Source of the DNA: RYN-230 sp963760405
Lineage (GTDB): Bacteria > Actinomycetota > Actinomycetes > Streptosporangiales > Streptosporangiaceae
Length of the DNA: 64,000 nucleotides
Assembly: GCA_963760405.1 (NCBI GenBank)
Contig: CAVXCV010000002.1
Span: forward strand, 372,001 to 436,000
Reading direction: 5' to 3'
Part shown: one piece after another, positions 18,192-25,978 of the stretch
Layout: the number at the start of each line of letters is the position of its first letter
How positions within the stretch are numbered: position 1 is the first letter of the stretch
The notes under the pieces: model-generated
Told to the model about the DNA's origin: nothing
Databases searched by the model: none
Seen by the model: only the letters and a program-made list of their open reading frames with translations
Program-made: the position numbers and the translations under genes

Positions 18192-18927
18192 GTGACCCGA
18201 GTCCTGGTCGTTCGACGACGAACCGCAGATCCTGCGCGCGCTCCGGATCAACCTGCGGGTGCGGCACTATGACGTGGACACCGCGGCCACCGGCGCCCAG
18301 GCGCTCGCCGCCGCGGCCCGGCATCCGCCGGACCTGGTCCTGCTCGACCTTGGCCTGCCTGATCTGGACGGGGTCGAGGTGATCGAGGGGCTGCGCGGCT
18401 GGACCACCGCCCCGATCATCGTGCTGTCCGGCCGGTCCGACAGCAACGACAAGGTGCTGGCCCTGGACGCGGGCGCGGACGACTACGTGACCAAGCCGTT
18501 CGGCATGGAGGAACTGCTGGCCCGGATGCGCGCGGCGGTGCGCCGGGCCGGCGGCCCGGCGGACGAGCCTCGGGTGCGGATCGGCGACCTGATCATCGAC
18601 CGGGCGGCCAAGACCGTCACCCGGGCGGCCGCCGCGGCGGATGGTGCTGAGAGCGCGGCCGGGGAGAGCGTCCGGCTGACCCCGACCGAGTGGCACCTGC
18701 TCGAGGTGCTGCTGCGCAACCCCGGCAAGCTGCTCAGCCAGCGCCAGCTGCTGACCGACGTCTGGGGGCCGGGTTACGCGGACGCCGCCGGGAACCTGCG
18801 GCTGTACATGGCCCAGCTGCGGCGCAAGCTGGAGCCGGACCCGGCCCGGCCGCGCTGGCTGCTGACCGAGCCTGGCATGGGCTACCGCTACCAGCCCAGC
18901 CCGGAGGGAGTCATCCCCGCCTCGTGA
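18192..18927 (+). CDS. KdpE-like OmpR-family response regulator (copy 2, frame broken near 18211)
   Basis: The GTG at 18192 starts MTRVLVV, after which one extra T (in GTCGTTCGAC, about 18209-18213) breaks the frame. Removing it gives VVDDEPQILRALRINLRVRHYDV and then an intact receiver (LLDLGLPDLDG, YVTKPFGME) and winged helix (LTPTEWHLLEVLLRNPG, LTEPGMGYRYQ). Repaired length is about 244 aa. It is closely similar to the kdpE copy at 5056 and, without the island, would lie directly after kdpD as kdpE normally does. It may therefore be the original KdpD partner. If the extra base is real, only an N-truncated protein from GTG 18259 could be made, and it would lack the acidic pair of the receiver. 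Confidence 0.85.
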
Positions 18928-19205
18928 TCAGCGGCGGGGATCATGACCTGGTCCGGGTGATCCGGGTCGATCCTGACCGGCACCTGCACGCCCACCTGCC
19001 CGATCAGCTCGTACTGCGCGGCCGACCCGAAACTGATCCAGGTCGCGGTCTGGTAACTGATGCCGTTGCTCCGGGTGACCTGCAAGGTGAGGTCAGCGAG
19101 CACCGCGGCGGTGCCGGGGAGCAGGCGATCGGCGACCACCACGTCGTTGACCGCGGTGATCGTCGCGATCGCGGTCTCGCCCATAGCCCTGATGGTCCCG
19201 CTCAC
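18888..19205 (-). CDS. Small conserved protein of unknown function
   Basis: A 105-aa protein starting with GTG at 19205 after GGGAGGCC. The pattern MGETAIATITAV, then a hydrophobic core, then GVQVPVRIDPDHPDQVMI, resembles a family of small actinobacterial proteins with a beta-rich domain ending in VRVDP.NP. No catalytic motif or membrane helix is seen. Its 3' end overlaps the last 40 bases of the convergent response regulator gene. Function unknown. Confidence 0.6.
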   Translation of the reverse strand: MSGTIRAMGETAIATITAVNDVVVADRLLPGTAAVLADLTLQVTRSNGISYQTATWISFGSAAQYELIGQVGVQVPVRIDPDHPDQVMIPAADHEAGMTPSGLGW

Positions 19206-19347
19206 GTTGGCCTCCCGGCTGGTCCGCCCGCACTCCGTCCTCAGCAGAAACGAATTCAGCGGATCGCTGGTTCACCATCCCCCGCGGCCGCATCCGGCCG
19301 GCCGCCCGGCACCATCGGGGTTAGCGGTAGCTTGCCCCTGTCAGCCA

Positions 19348-20010
19348 ATGCAGAGGGGTGGTGTCGCGCCGGTGGTAACCGGGGGATTCCGGGACATGTA
19401 CGTGGCCGTGGCCGGCTGCTCAGCCTCGCTGATCGGCCTGCTCTTCGTGGCGCTGTCGGTGGCGCAGCGCCACGGCTCGCACCCGGTGGTACAGCAGGTC
19501 CGCGCGGCCGCCGCGATCCTGGCTTTCATCAACGCGCTGGCCGTGTCACTGTTCGGCCTGCTACCCGGGACCAACGTCGGCTATCCAGCCCTGGTGCTGG
19601 GGATCACCGGCATCTTCTTCACGCTGGCCTCGGTGCGCTCCATCGTGGCCAACCCGCAGACGCGGCCGTACCTGCCCAGCCAGCTGAGCCTGGTCGCGCT
19701 GCTGCTCGCCGCGTTCGGCATCGAGTCCGTGGCCGGCATCGTGGCCCTGGCCCATCCGTACTCGGTCGGCGCGGTGGAAACCATCAGTGAGGTGCTGGTC
19801 GGGTCGCTGCTGATCGGCATCGCGCGGGCCTGGGAGCTGGTCGGCGACCGGAACACGAGCCTGGTCTCCTCACTCCTGGTGCTGGCCGGCCGGGAGTCGG
19901 CCGCGCATCTGAGCCTCGGGAATCTGGTATCCCCGCCGCCGGGGGCACCACCGGCTGCGGCGCCACCGGCCGGGCCGGAGGACGAGCCAGGGGACAGCAG
20001 CCGGGGCTAG
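19348..20010 (+). CDS. Integral membrane protein of unknown function
   Basis: A protein of about 220 aa with five to six hydrophobic segments, starting with MYVAVAGCSASLIGLLFVALSVAQRH, a pattern seen in a family of actinobacterial membrane proteins without known role. It ends in a Pro/Ala-rich cytoplasmic tail. The start is uncertain: ATG 19348, GTG 19372 and ATG 19396 are all in frame and none has a strong ribosome site. The stop TAG overlaps the stop of the convergent gene in a shared CTAG (20007-20010). Confidence 0.7.
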   Translation: MQRGGVAPVVTGGFRDMYVAVAGCSASLIGLLFVALSVAQRHGSHPVVQQVRAAAAILAFINALAVSLFGLLPGTNVGYPALVLGITGIFFTLASVRSIVANPQTRPYLPSQLSLVALLLAAFGIESVAGIVALAHPYSVGAVETISEVLVGSLLIGIARAWELVGDRNTSLVSSLLVLAGRESAAHLSLGNLVSPPPGAPPAAAPPAGPEDEPGDSSRG

Positions 20011-20633
20011 CTGCGGATCAGCTTCCGGACCGCGGCGGTGACCTGGTCGGCGCGGGCGATGATGTCATCGGCCTTGCCCGCGGCGGCGATCATTTCCAGG
20101 CTGGCCTGCTCGTCGGTGAGGCCGGCCAGGTTGATCTCCACGTTCACCCGCGCGGCGGACGCCGCGGCCCGGCCTGCCTCGGCGGCCGCGGCCACGTCGC
20201 TGACCACGTTGCGGTTGCCGATCTCGGCCAGCGCCTCGGCCAGGTCCACGATCATCCCTGCCAGGCTGATTACCTGAGCGGGCGGCCAGGCGGCGTTGAC
20301 CAGCGCCTCACCGATGGCCGCGGACCGGGCGGCCTGCTCCTCCTCGGTGGCTTTGGGCAGCTGGTACGCGTCGGCCACCGCGCCGAACGCGTCCGCGTCG
20401 GCCTCGGCCAGCCGCAGCGCGAGCGTGCGCAGCTCGTCGGCCTCGGTGATGATCCGGCCGATGGTCGGCTGGCTCTCGGCGTATCGCTCGCCGGTGGTGT
20501 AGCGGGCGACCATGCCCAGCAGGGCCGCGCCCTGCGCGGCGGACAGCGCGGCCGCGGCGCCCCCGCCCGGCACGGGCACGCGGTCGGCGAGCCGGGCCAG
20601 GAAGTCACCGATTGTCTCGTCGCGGATAGGCAC
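20007..20633 (-). CDS. Cyclodeaminase/cyclohydrolase family protein
   Basis: A 208-aa, mostly helical protein of the formiminotransferase-cyclodeaminase (FTCD) C-terminal domain family. The signature PVPGGGAAAALSAAQGAALLGMV lies near the N-terminus, with later helices AEADADAFGAVADAYQLPK and NRNVVSDVAAAAEAGRAAA that match the family. Members release ammonia from formiminotetrahydrofolate or act as methenyl-THF cyclohydrolase, but stand-alone actinobacterial copies are not characterised. The GTG start at 20633 follows GGAGG. It lies downstream of the KimA-like permease on the same strand and may share its transcript. The biochemical role here is unknown. Confidence 0.85.
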   Translation of the reverse strand: MPIRDETIGDFLARLADRVPVPGGGAAAALSAAQGAALLGMVARYTTGERYAESQPTIGRIITEADELRTLALRLAEADADAFGAVADAYQLPKATEEEQAARSAAIGEALVNAAWPPAQVISLAGMIVDLAEALAEIGNRNVVSDVAAAAEAGRAAASAARVNVEINLAGLTDEQASLEMIAAAGKADDIIARADQVTAAVRKLIRS

Positions 20634-20700
20634 GCGTCCTCCGGGAGGTGGGGAGCAGGGGTTCGGCCAGGCCACTCGGCACGATCCTACGGGCGGGTGG

Positions 20701-22563
20701 CTACCGGGGCGGCAGCACCGGGCCGGGCTCCTCGTCGGGCGCGAGGTGCGCCAGCCGGAAGCGGAGCCGGCAGATCACCACGTTGTCGGTGTCATGGGTG
20801 ATGGCCCGGTTCAGCACCACGCCGCGCTGGTTGTGCAGCACCCACATCCACCAGTGCTCCGGCTGGACCTCCGGGATCAGCACCACCACGCGCCGCTCTC
20901 GATCCTGGAGTTCCTGCCGCTGCAGGTACTCCGCCACGGGCGGTCCGAGCGACCGGCGCATGGCGTGCAGGGTGACCAGCGGCACGCCCGGATCCCACGC
21001 CTCCCACTCGGCCCGGAAGCTGGCATGGGCCCGTTCATCCTCGGGATCGGCGTAGCAGACGGTCACCGCGACGACCTCGTCGCCCAGGGACAGCGCCGTG
21101 GAGATCGCCTCCCGGGTCAGCCGGGACAGGCCCGCCACCGGCACGACCACCAGCGACCGGGTCCGCTCCGGCGAGGCTGGCGTCTTACCCAGCTCGAGCA
21201 GCACGCCGATGCGCTGATACGCCGCATTGATCCGGGTGAACATCAGCACCAGCAGCGGGACGACTATGACGACGAGCCAGGCCCCCTCGGTGAATTTGCT
21301 GACCAGCTCGATGGCCAGCGCGGCGGTGGTGAGCACCGCGCCCAGCCCGTTGATGAACGCCCGCTGGCGCCAGCCCGCGGCGTGCTGCTCGTGCCAGTGC
21401 CGGACCATGCCGGCCTGGGAGAGGGTGAACCCGACGAACACCCCGATGGCGAACAGCGGGATCAGGGCCTGCGTGTCGCCCCTGGCCGCCACCAGCAGCA
21501 CCGCCGCCAGGACCGCGAGCACGATGACCCCGTACCGGAACACCTGCCGCTCGCCCTTCAGCGCGAACACGTGCGGCAGGTAGTGGTCCCGGGCCAGCAG
21601 GCTGGCCAGCACGGGCAGGCCGCCGAACGAGGTGTTCGCCGCCAGCGCGAGCAGCACGGTGGTGATCAGCTGGATCGCGTAGAAGACCACGTTGTGGCCG
21701 ACGGCCGCCGCGGTCAGCTGGGCCAGCGTGGTCTCGGTCGGCGACGGGACGGCATGGAACTTGCGGATCAGGATGGCGATGCCGATCAGCATCAGGCCGA
21801 GGATGATGCCCAGCCACATCTCGGTGTGCTGGGCCCGCCGGGCGCGCGGCTGCCTGAACTCGGGCACCGCGTTGGCGATCGCCTCCACCCCGGTCAGCGC
21901 GGAACAGCCGGACGCGAACGCCTTGAGCAGCAGCAGGATGCCGACCGTCTCGGTGGTCTGCGGCAGGTGGCCGCCCAGCGGGACCGCGGGGTGGGACCGG
22001 AGCAGGCCGCCGACGATCACGACCGCGATGGCCAGGATGAAGATCACGGTGGGCGCGATGAAGATCCGCGCTGACTCGGCCACGCCCCACAGGTTGGCGG
22101 CGGTGATCACCGCGAGCACGCCGAGGCAGAGCCAGACCCGGTCGCCGTACAGGGCGGGGAAGGCGGAGGTGAGCGCGGCCACGCCGGCCGAGACGCCGAC
22201 GGCGGCGTTGAGCACGTAGTTGACGATCAGCGAGGCGGCCGCGATCAGGCTGGGCATCCGGCCGAGGTGCCTGGCCACCGCGTACGCCCCGCCGCCGCCC
22301 GGGAAGGCCGCGATCACCTGGCGGTAGGAGATCACCAGCACGGCCAGCAGCGCGACGATCGCGAGCGTCACCGGGAGGGTGTAAGCCAGGCCTGCGGTGC
22401 CCGCCGCGGCTAGCACGATCACGATCGCCTCGGGGCCGTAGGCCACCGAGGAGAGCGCGTCGAGGGACAGGGCAGCCAGCCCCTCCAGCGCGGTCAGCCG
22501 GTGCTGCTCGGCATCGTCGTGCTCGGCCGCGTTCGGCGGCCGGGCGGCGGGGCGAACCCTCAT
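20701..22563 (-). CDS. KimA-like APC-superfamily potassium permease
   Basis: A 620-aa membrane protein with about 12 helices and a C-terminal cytoplasmic domain resembling universal-stress folds. Its sequence follows Bacillus KimA (YdaO) closely: LSLDALSSVAYGPEAIVIVL, VLVISYRQVIAAFPGGGGAY, LLLKAFASGCSALTGVEAI and SLLARDHYLPHVFALKG. KimA is a K+/H+ symporter whose activity and expression respond to c-di-AMP in Bacillus. Many annotations call such proteins amino acid permeases. Potassium is favoured here by similarity and by the kdp genes 12 kb away, but substrate is not proven. ATG at 22563. The same strand carries an upstream small gene ending at 22692 and the downstream cyclodeaminase-like gene. 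Confidence 0.85.
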   Translation of the reverse strand: MRVRPAARPPNAAEHDDAEQHRLTALEGLAALSLDALSSVAYGPEAIVIVLAAAGTAGLAYTLPVTLAIVALLAVLVISYRQVIAAFPGGGGAYAVARHLGRMPSLIAAASLIVNYVLNAAVGVSAGVAALTSAFPALYGDRVWLCLGVLAVITAANLWGVAESARIFIAPTVIFILAIAVVIVGGLLRSHPAVPLGGHLPQTTETVGILLLLKAFASGCSALTGVEAIANAVPEFRQPRARRAQHTEMWLGIILGLMLIGIAILIRKFHAVPSPTETTLAQLTAAAVGHNVVFYAIQLITTVLLALAANTSFGGLPVLASLLARDHYLPHVFALKGERQVFRYGVIVLAVLAAVLLVAARGDTQALIPLFAIGVFVGFTLSQAGMVRHWHEQHAAGWRQRAFINGLGAVLTTAALAIELVSKFTEGAWLVVIVVPLLVLMFTRINAAYQRIGVLLELGKTPASPERTRSLVVVPVAGLSRLTREAISTALSLGDEVVAVTVCYADPEDERAHASFRAEWEAWDPGVPLVTLHAMRRSLGPPVAEYLQRQELQDRERRVVVLIPEVQPEHWWMWVLHNQRGVVLNRAITHDTDNVVICRLRFRLAHLAPDEEPGPVLPPR

Positions 22564-22691
22564 GTCTGCTCATCCTGCCCTGCCGTCCCGGCCGGGACAT
22601 CCCCGGGACGGGTCGTGCGACCGCATCATTCGCCCCGGGTGAGACCCCCTATCCGGAAGGATTCAGCCTCGGTCCGCAGCTTCCGCCAGTC

Positions 22692-22946
22692 TCATCCTTG
22701 CTCAGGTTCCGGCTGACCCGCGCTGGCCGGCGGATCCCCGACATGCAGCCGGCGTACTTCCAGGACCTCAACGCCGAACGTCTCGAGCCGGGCGAGAAGC
22801 CCGTGCAGCGCCGCCTGATCCCGCAGCGGACCGTGCAGCAAGGTTTCGACCGGCTCTACCGAGGCGGTGAGCCGCTCGAAATCCAGCAGGGCTTCGGGCG
22901 GGAGCACCCCGGCGACCCGGATCTCGTAGTAGGAGGAGGATGGCAC
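22692..22946 (-). CDS. Small conserved protein of unknown function
   Basis: An 84-aa protein with GTG start at 22946. The core YYEIRVAGVLPPEALLDFE, then PVETLLHGPLRDQAALHGLL and a closing VEVLEVRRL are a pattern I recognise from small actinobacterial proteins of no known function. These often sit beside regulators or transporters. There is no membrane helix or metal motif. It is transcribed toward the KimA-like gene (128-base gap), so co-transcription is possible. Confidence 0.7.
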   Translation of the reverse strand: MPSSSYYEIRVAGVLPPEALLDFERLTASVEPVETLLHGPLRDQAALHGLLARLETFGVEVLEVRRLHVGDPPASAGQPEPEQG

Positions 22947-23233
22947 CGCAACCCCAAGCAGTCGGAACGCACGATGGCAATTCCCCTACAGTGCCGCCCT
23001 CCGGCCCGCTGCGCCCCATGCACGGAGGATGAATTCGTCACCCTGGTGAGATTTGGCGCAGGGTGATGACAGGTCACCCGGATGAGGGCGAGACAAAGAA
23101 GTGGATCAGATTGTCCTAGTCGCTCCAGGCCGGGCGGCGTGGCATCGAGGCAGCGTGGCTTCGAGCGAAAGCCACCATACGTGCGGTCAGATGGCCGACT
23201 GCCGAGAGGTGGCCGGCCGGAGATGGGGACGGG

Positions 23234-25978
23234 ATGACGGCCAGTGCCAACGGGCGCGGAGGGGGCAGCCGGGGGCCGGCCGGCGCTAACGACCCGGTCC
23301 TGCTGTCCAAGGTGACCGTGCCCAGCCTGCCAGAGTGGGCAGTCACCCGCCCGCGGATCGAACGGCTCATCGCCGAGGGCGCGCGGGGGCCGCTCACCAC
23401 GGTCACTGGACCGCCTGGCGCCGGCAAGAGCATGGCTATTGCGGCGTGGGCCGCGGCCAGTACTGTCCCCGGCACCCTGGTCTGGATCACGCTCGACGAC
23501 TACGACAACCCGCCCAGGGTCTTCTGGTCCTACGTTGTCACTGCCCTGCGGCGGGCCGGCCTCGCGGTGCCGCGGATCCTCCCGGCGTCGGCAGGCCGGG
23601 ACGCTGTCAACCATGAATTCATCCTGCGGCTGACATCGATACTGGCCGGGCAGGACCCACCGGTGCTGATGGTCCTCGACGATCTCCATCTGCTGACTGA
23701 GCCCGCCACCCTGGAGGAGCTCGCCTACCTGCTGCGGAACGCGAGCCAGGGGCTGCATCTCGTGGTTTCGTCGCGGATAGACCCGCTCCTGCCCCTGCAC
23801 CGGTACCGGCTCACCGGGGAGCTGGCCGAGATCCGGGCCGAGGACCTGGCGTTCACTGTCCCTGAAGCCAGCCTGCTCATGACGCATCACGGCATCACCC
23901 TGTCGGCAACGGCGCTCGAGTGCCTCGCCGGACGGACCGAGGGCTGGGCGGCGGGCATGCGGCTGGCCGCCACCTCACTGGCCGACCATCCCGATCCTGA
24001 GCAGTTCGTGAAGGAACTGGACGCGGAGGAATCCGCCGTCACCAGCTACCTGGTCGAGGAGGTGCTCAACGCCCAGCCCCCGCACGTTCGTGAGCTGCTC
24101 CTGCGCACGAGCATCCTGGACCGGATCAGCATGGACCTGGCTGCCGAGCTGGCCGGTGACCCGGAGGCGGCCCCTGCCTTCCCCGAACTGGCCCGGCAGA
24201 ACGCGTTCATCCAGCCGCTGGGGCATGGGTGGTATCGCTACCATTCGCTCTTCGCCGCGGTGCTGCGGCTGAAGCTCCGGAGCGAGTGCCCGGACCAGCT
24301 GGCCGGCCTGCACCGGCAGGCGGCCCAGTGGTTCCATCACAGCGGGTGGCTGACCGAAGCGGTGCGGCATGCCGCGGAGTCGGGTGACTGGCCGTTCGCG
24401 GCTGGGATTGTCCTGGACGAGCTCGCCATAGGCCAGCTCATCGAGCCGCGGGGCAATCAGTCGCTCGCCGATGAGTTCCGGCGCATGCCGCCGGACCTGA
24501 CGTGGGCGGAGCCGCAGCCGTTGCTGGCGCTCGCCGCACTGGAGCTATCCGGGGCCGACGGTCAGCCACGGGGGCTCGCGCTCGCCGCGGCCGAGCGCAT
24601 CCTGGCCGGCCTACCTGCTACGGACGAGATCCCGGCCCGGCTGGCGGCGGCGCTGATCCGGCTCACCCTGTCCCGCCGTACCGGGGATCTGGCTGCCGCC
24701 GCGGCGGCAGCAGCCGCGGCCGAGGCCTGGCTCGGCGAGCTCCCGGCCGGCCTGCTCACGCAGTATCCGGGGATTCGCGCACAGGTGCTGTCGGGCCGCG
24801 GGGCGGTGGAGCTCTGGGCGGGGCGGCTCGACGAGGCGGCAGCTACCTTCCGGGCAGGCGCCACCGCGGCCGCCAGTCCGGACAACGGCGACGAGCGATC
24901 TGAGTGCCTGGGATATCTCGCGCTGCTCGAGGCCCTGCACGGGCGGCTGGGCCATGCCATTGAGCTGGCCAGCGCGGCGGCAGAGGAGACCGGCAGCAGC
25001 AACAACGACGGCCTGGCCGCCTACCTCACCCCGGCCGCGAGCGTCGCACTCGCCTCTGTCCATCTGGAACGTAACGAGCTGCAGCGATCCCATGGCCAGC
25101 TGAAGCTGGCTGTTGCCGCCCTGCGGATCAGCCCGGACAAGCTGGTCAGCGCGCTGGCCTGCCTGATCGCGGCGCGCCGCCGCCTGGTCGAGGGCCGGGC
25201 CGGGGCGGCCGTGGAGAGTGTCGCCCGCGCCCGCCAGGGCTGGTCCCCCCCTGACTGGCTGGACCACAGGCTGGCCCTGATCGAATCGCGGGCGCGCGCA
25301 GCGGCGGGCGAGACCCAGGCGGCGGTGGACCTGGCGGAGCGGGCCGGTGCGACGGCCGCATCCGACGCGGCCGTGGCGCTCGGCTACGCCCGGATCGCCG
25401 CAGGTGATCTTGAGGCGGCCAAGCGCGTGCTGGCCGCGGTGACCGAAGATCCGGGCCCCGTGCCCGAGCGGGTCCGGCTGGAAGCCTGGCTGCTCGATGC
25501 CCGGGCCAGCTACGGGACCGGTGACGGCGCGCGCGGTCGCCGGTCGCTGGAGAACGCGCTGCGGCTGGGCAAGCCAGAGCAGTTCCGGCTGCCGTTCGCC
25601 ACCGAGCGGGCCTGGCTCAGGCCGGTGCTGCGGCGCGAGCCCGACCTGGCCCAGTGCTACCGGCAGCTGCTCGAGCCGAGCCTGGTTAGCCCGGCCTTGG
25701 CCCAGCCAGGCAGAGCAGTAGCGGGCCAGGCCACGCCGCTGATCGTAGAGCGGCTCAGCGCGCGCGAGCACGAGGTGCTGAGCCATTTGTCGGAGATGCA
25801 CAGCACCGCTGAGATCGCCAGCGAGATGTACATCTCGGTGAACACGGTCAAGACCCATCTCCGGAGCATCTACCGCAAGCTGTCGGCGGCGCACCGCGGC
25901 GAGGCGGTCCGCCGGGCGAGACAGCTCCACCTGATCGGATCCATCGATACCAGCGTGTCTGCTAGCCCCCGGGGGTAG
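23234..25978 (+). CDS. MalT-like LuxR-family regulator with ATPase domain (LAL type, copy 1)
   Basis: A 914-aa regulator. The N-terminal STAND-type ATPase has Walker A TGPPGAGKS (about residues 58-66) and Walker B LMVLDDLHLL. A long helical/TPR-like middle follows, and the C-terminal HTH is LSAREHEVLSHLSEMHSTAEIA through VNTVKTHLRSIYRKL. Such proteins bind a small inducer and activate transcription when they oligomerise with ATP. The inducer is unknown. The ATG at 23234 is preceded by GGAGATGGGGACGGG. It is convergent with a second gene of the same class, and the two overlap by 17 bases at 25962-25978. Confidence 0.92.
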   Translation: MTASANGRGGGSRGPAGANDPVLLSKVTVPSLPEWAVTRPRIERLIAEGARGPLTTVTGPPGAGKSMAIAAWAAASTVPGTLVWITLDDYDNPPRVFWSYVVTALRRAGLAVPRILPASAGRDAVNHEFILRLTSILAGQDPPVLMVLDDLHLLTEPATLEELAYLLRNASQGLHLVVSSRIDPLLPLHRYRLTGELAEIRAEDLAFTVPEASLLMTHHGITLSATALECLAGRTEGWAAGMRLAATSLADHPDPEQFVKELDAEESAVTSYLVEEVLNAQPPHVRELLLRTSILDRISMDLAAELAGDPEAAPAFPELARQNAFIQPLGHGWYRYHSLFAAVLRLKLRSECPDQLAGLHRQAAQWFHHSGWLTEAVRHAAESGDWPFAAGIVLDELAIGQLIEPRGNQSLADEFRRMPPDLTWAEPQPLLALAALELSGADGQPRGLALAAAERILAGLPATDEIPARLAAALIRLTLSRRTGDLAAAAAAAAAAEAWLGELPAGLLTQYPGIRAQVLSGRGAVELWAGRLDEAAATFRAGATAAASPDNGDERSECLGYLALLEALHGRLGHAIELASAAAEETGSSNNDGLAAYLTPAASVALASVHLERNELQRSHGQLKLAVAALRISPDKLVSALACLIAARRRLVEGRAGAAVESVARARQGWSPPDWLDHRLALIESRARAAAGETQAAVDLAERAGATAASDAAVALGYARIAAGDLEAAKRVLAAVTEDPGPVPERVRLEAWLLDARASYGTGDGARGRRSLENALRLGKPEQFRLPFATERAWLRPVLRREPDLAQCYRQLLEPSLVSPALAQPGRAVAGQATPLIVERLSAREHEVLSHLSEMHSTAEIASEMYISVNTVKTHLRSIYRKLSAAHRGEAVRRARQLHLIGSIDTSVSASPRG

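Noticed and set aside
20512..22074. 520-codon open frame opposite the KimA-like gene
   Set aside because: Shadow frame rich in Gln, His and Arg; the opposite strand encodes a clear transporter.
22560..22700. ydaO riboswitch before the KimA-like gene
   Set aside because: Only short G/C words resemble the consensus. I could not draw the required pseudoknot by eye, so it is left as a check and not a feature.
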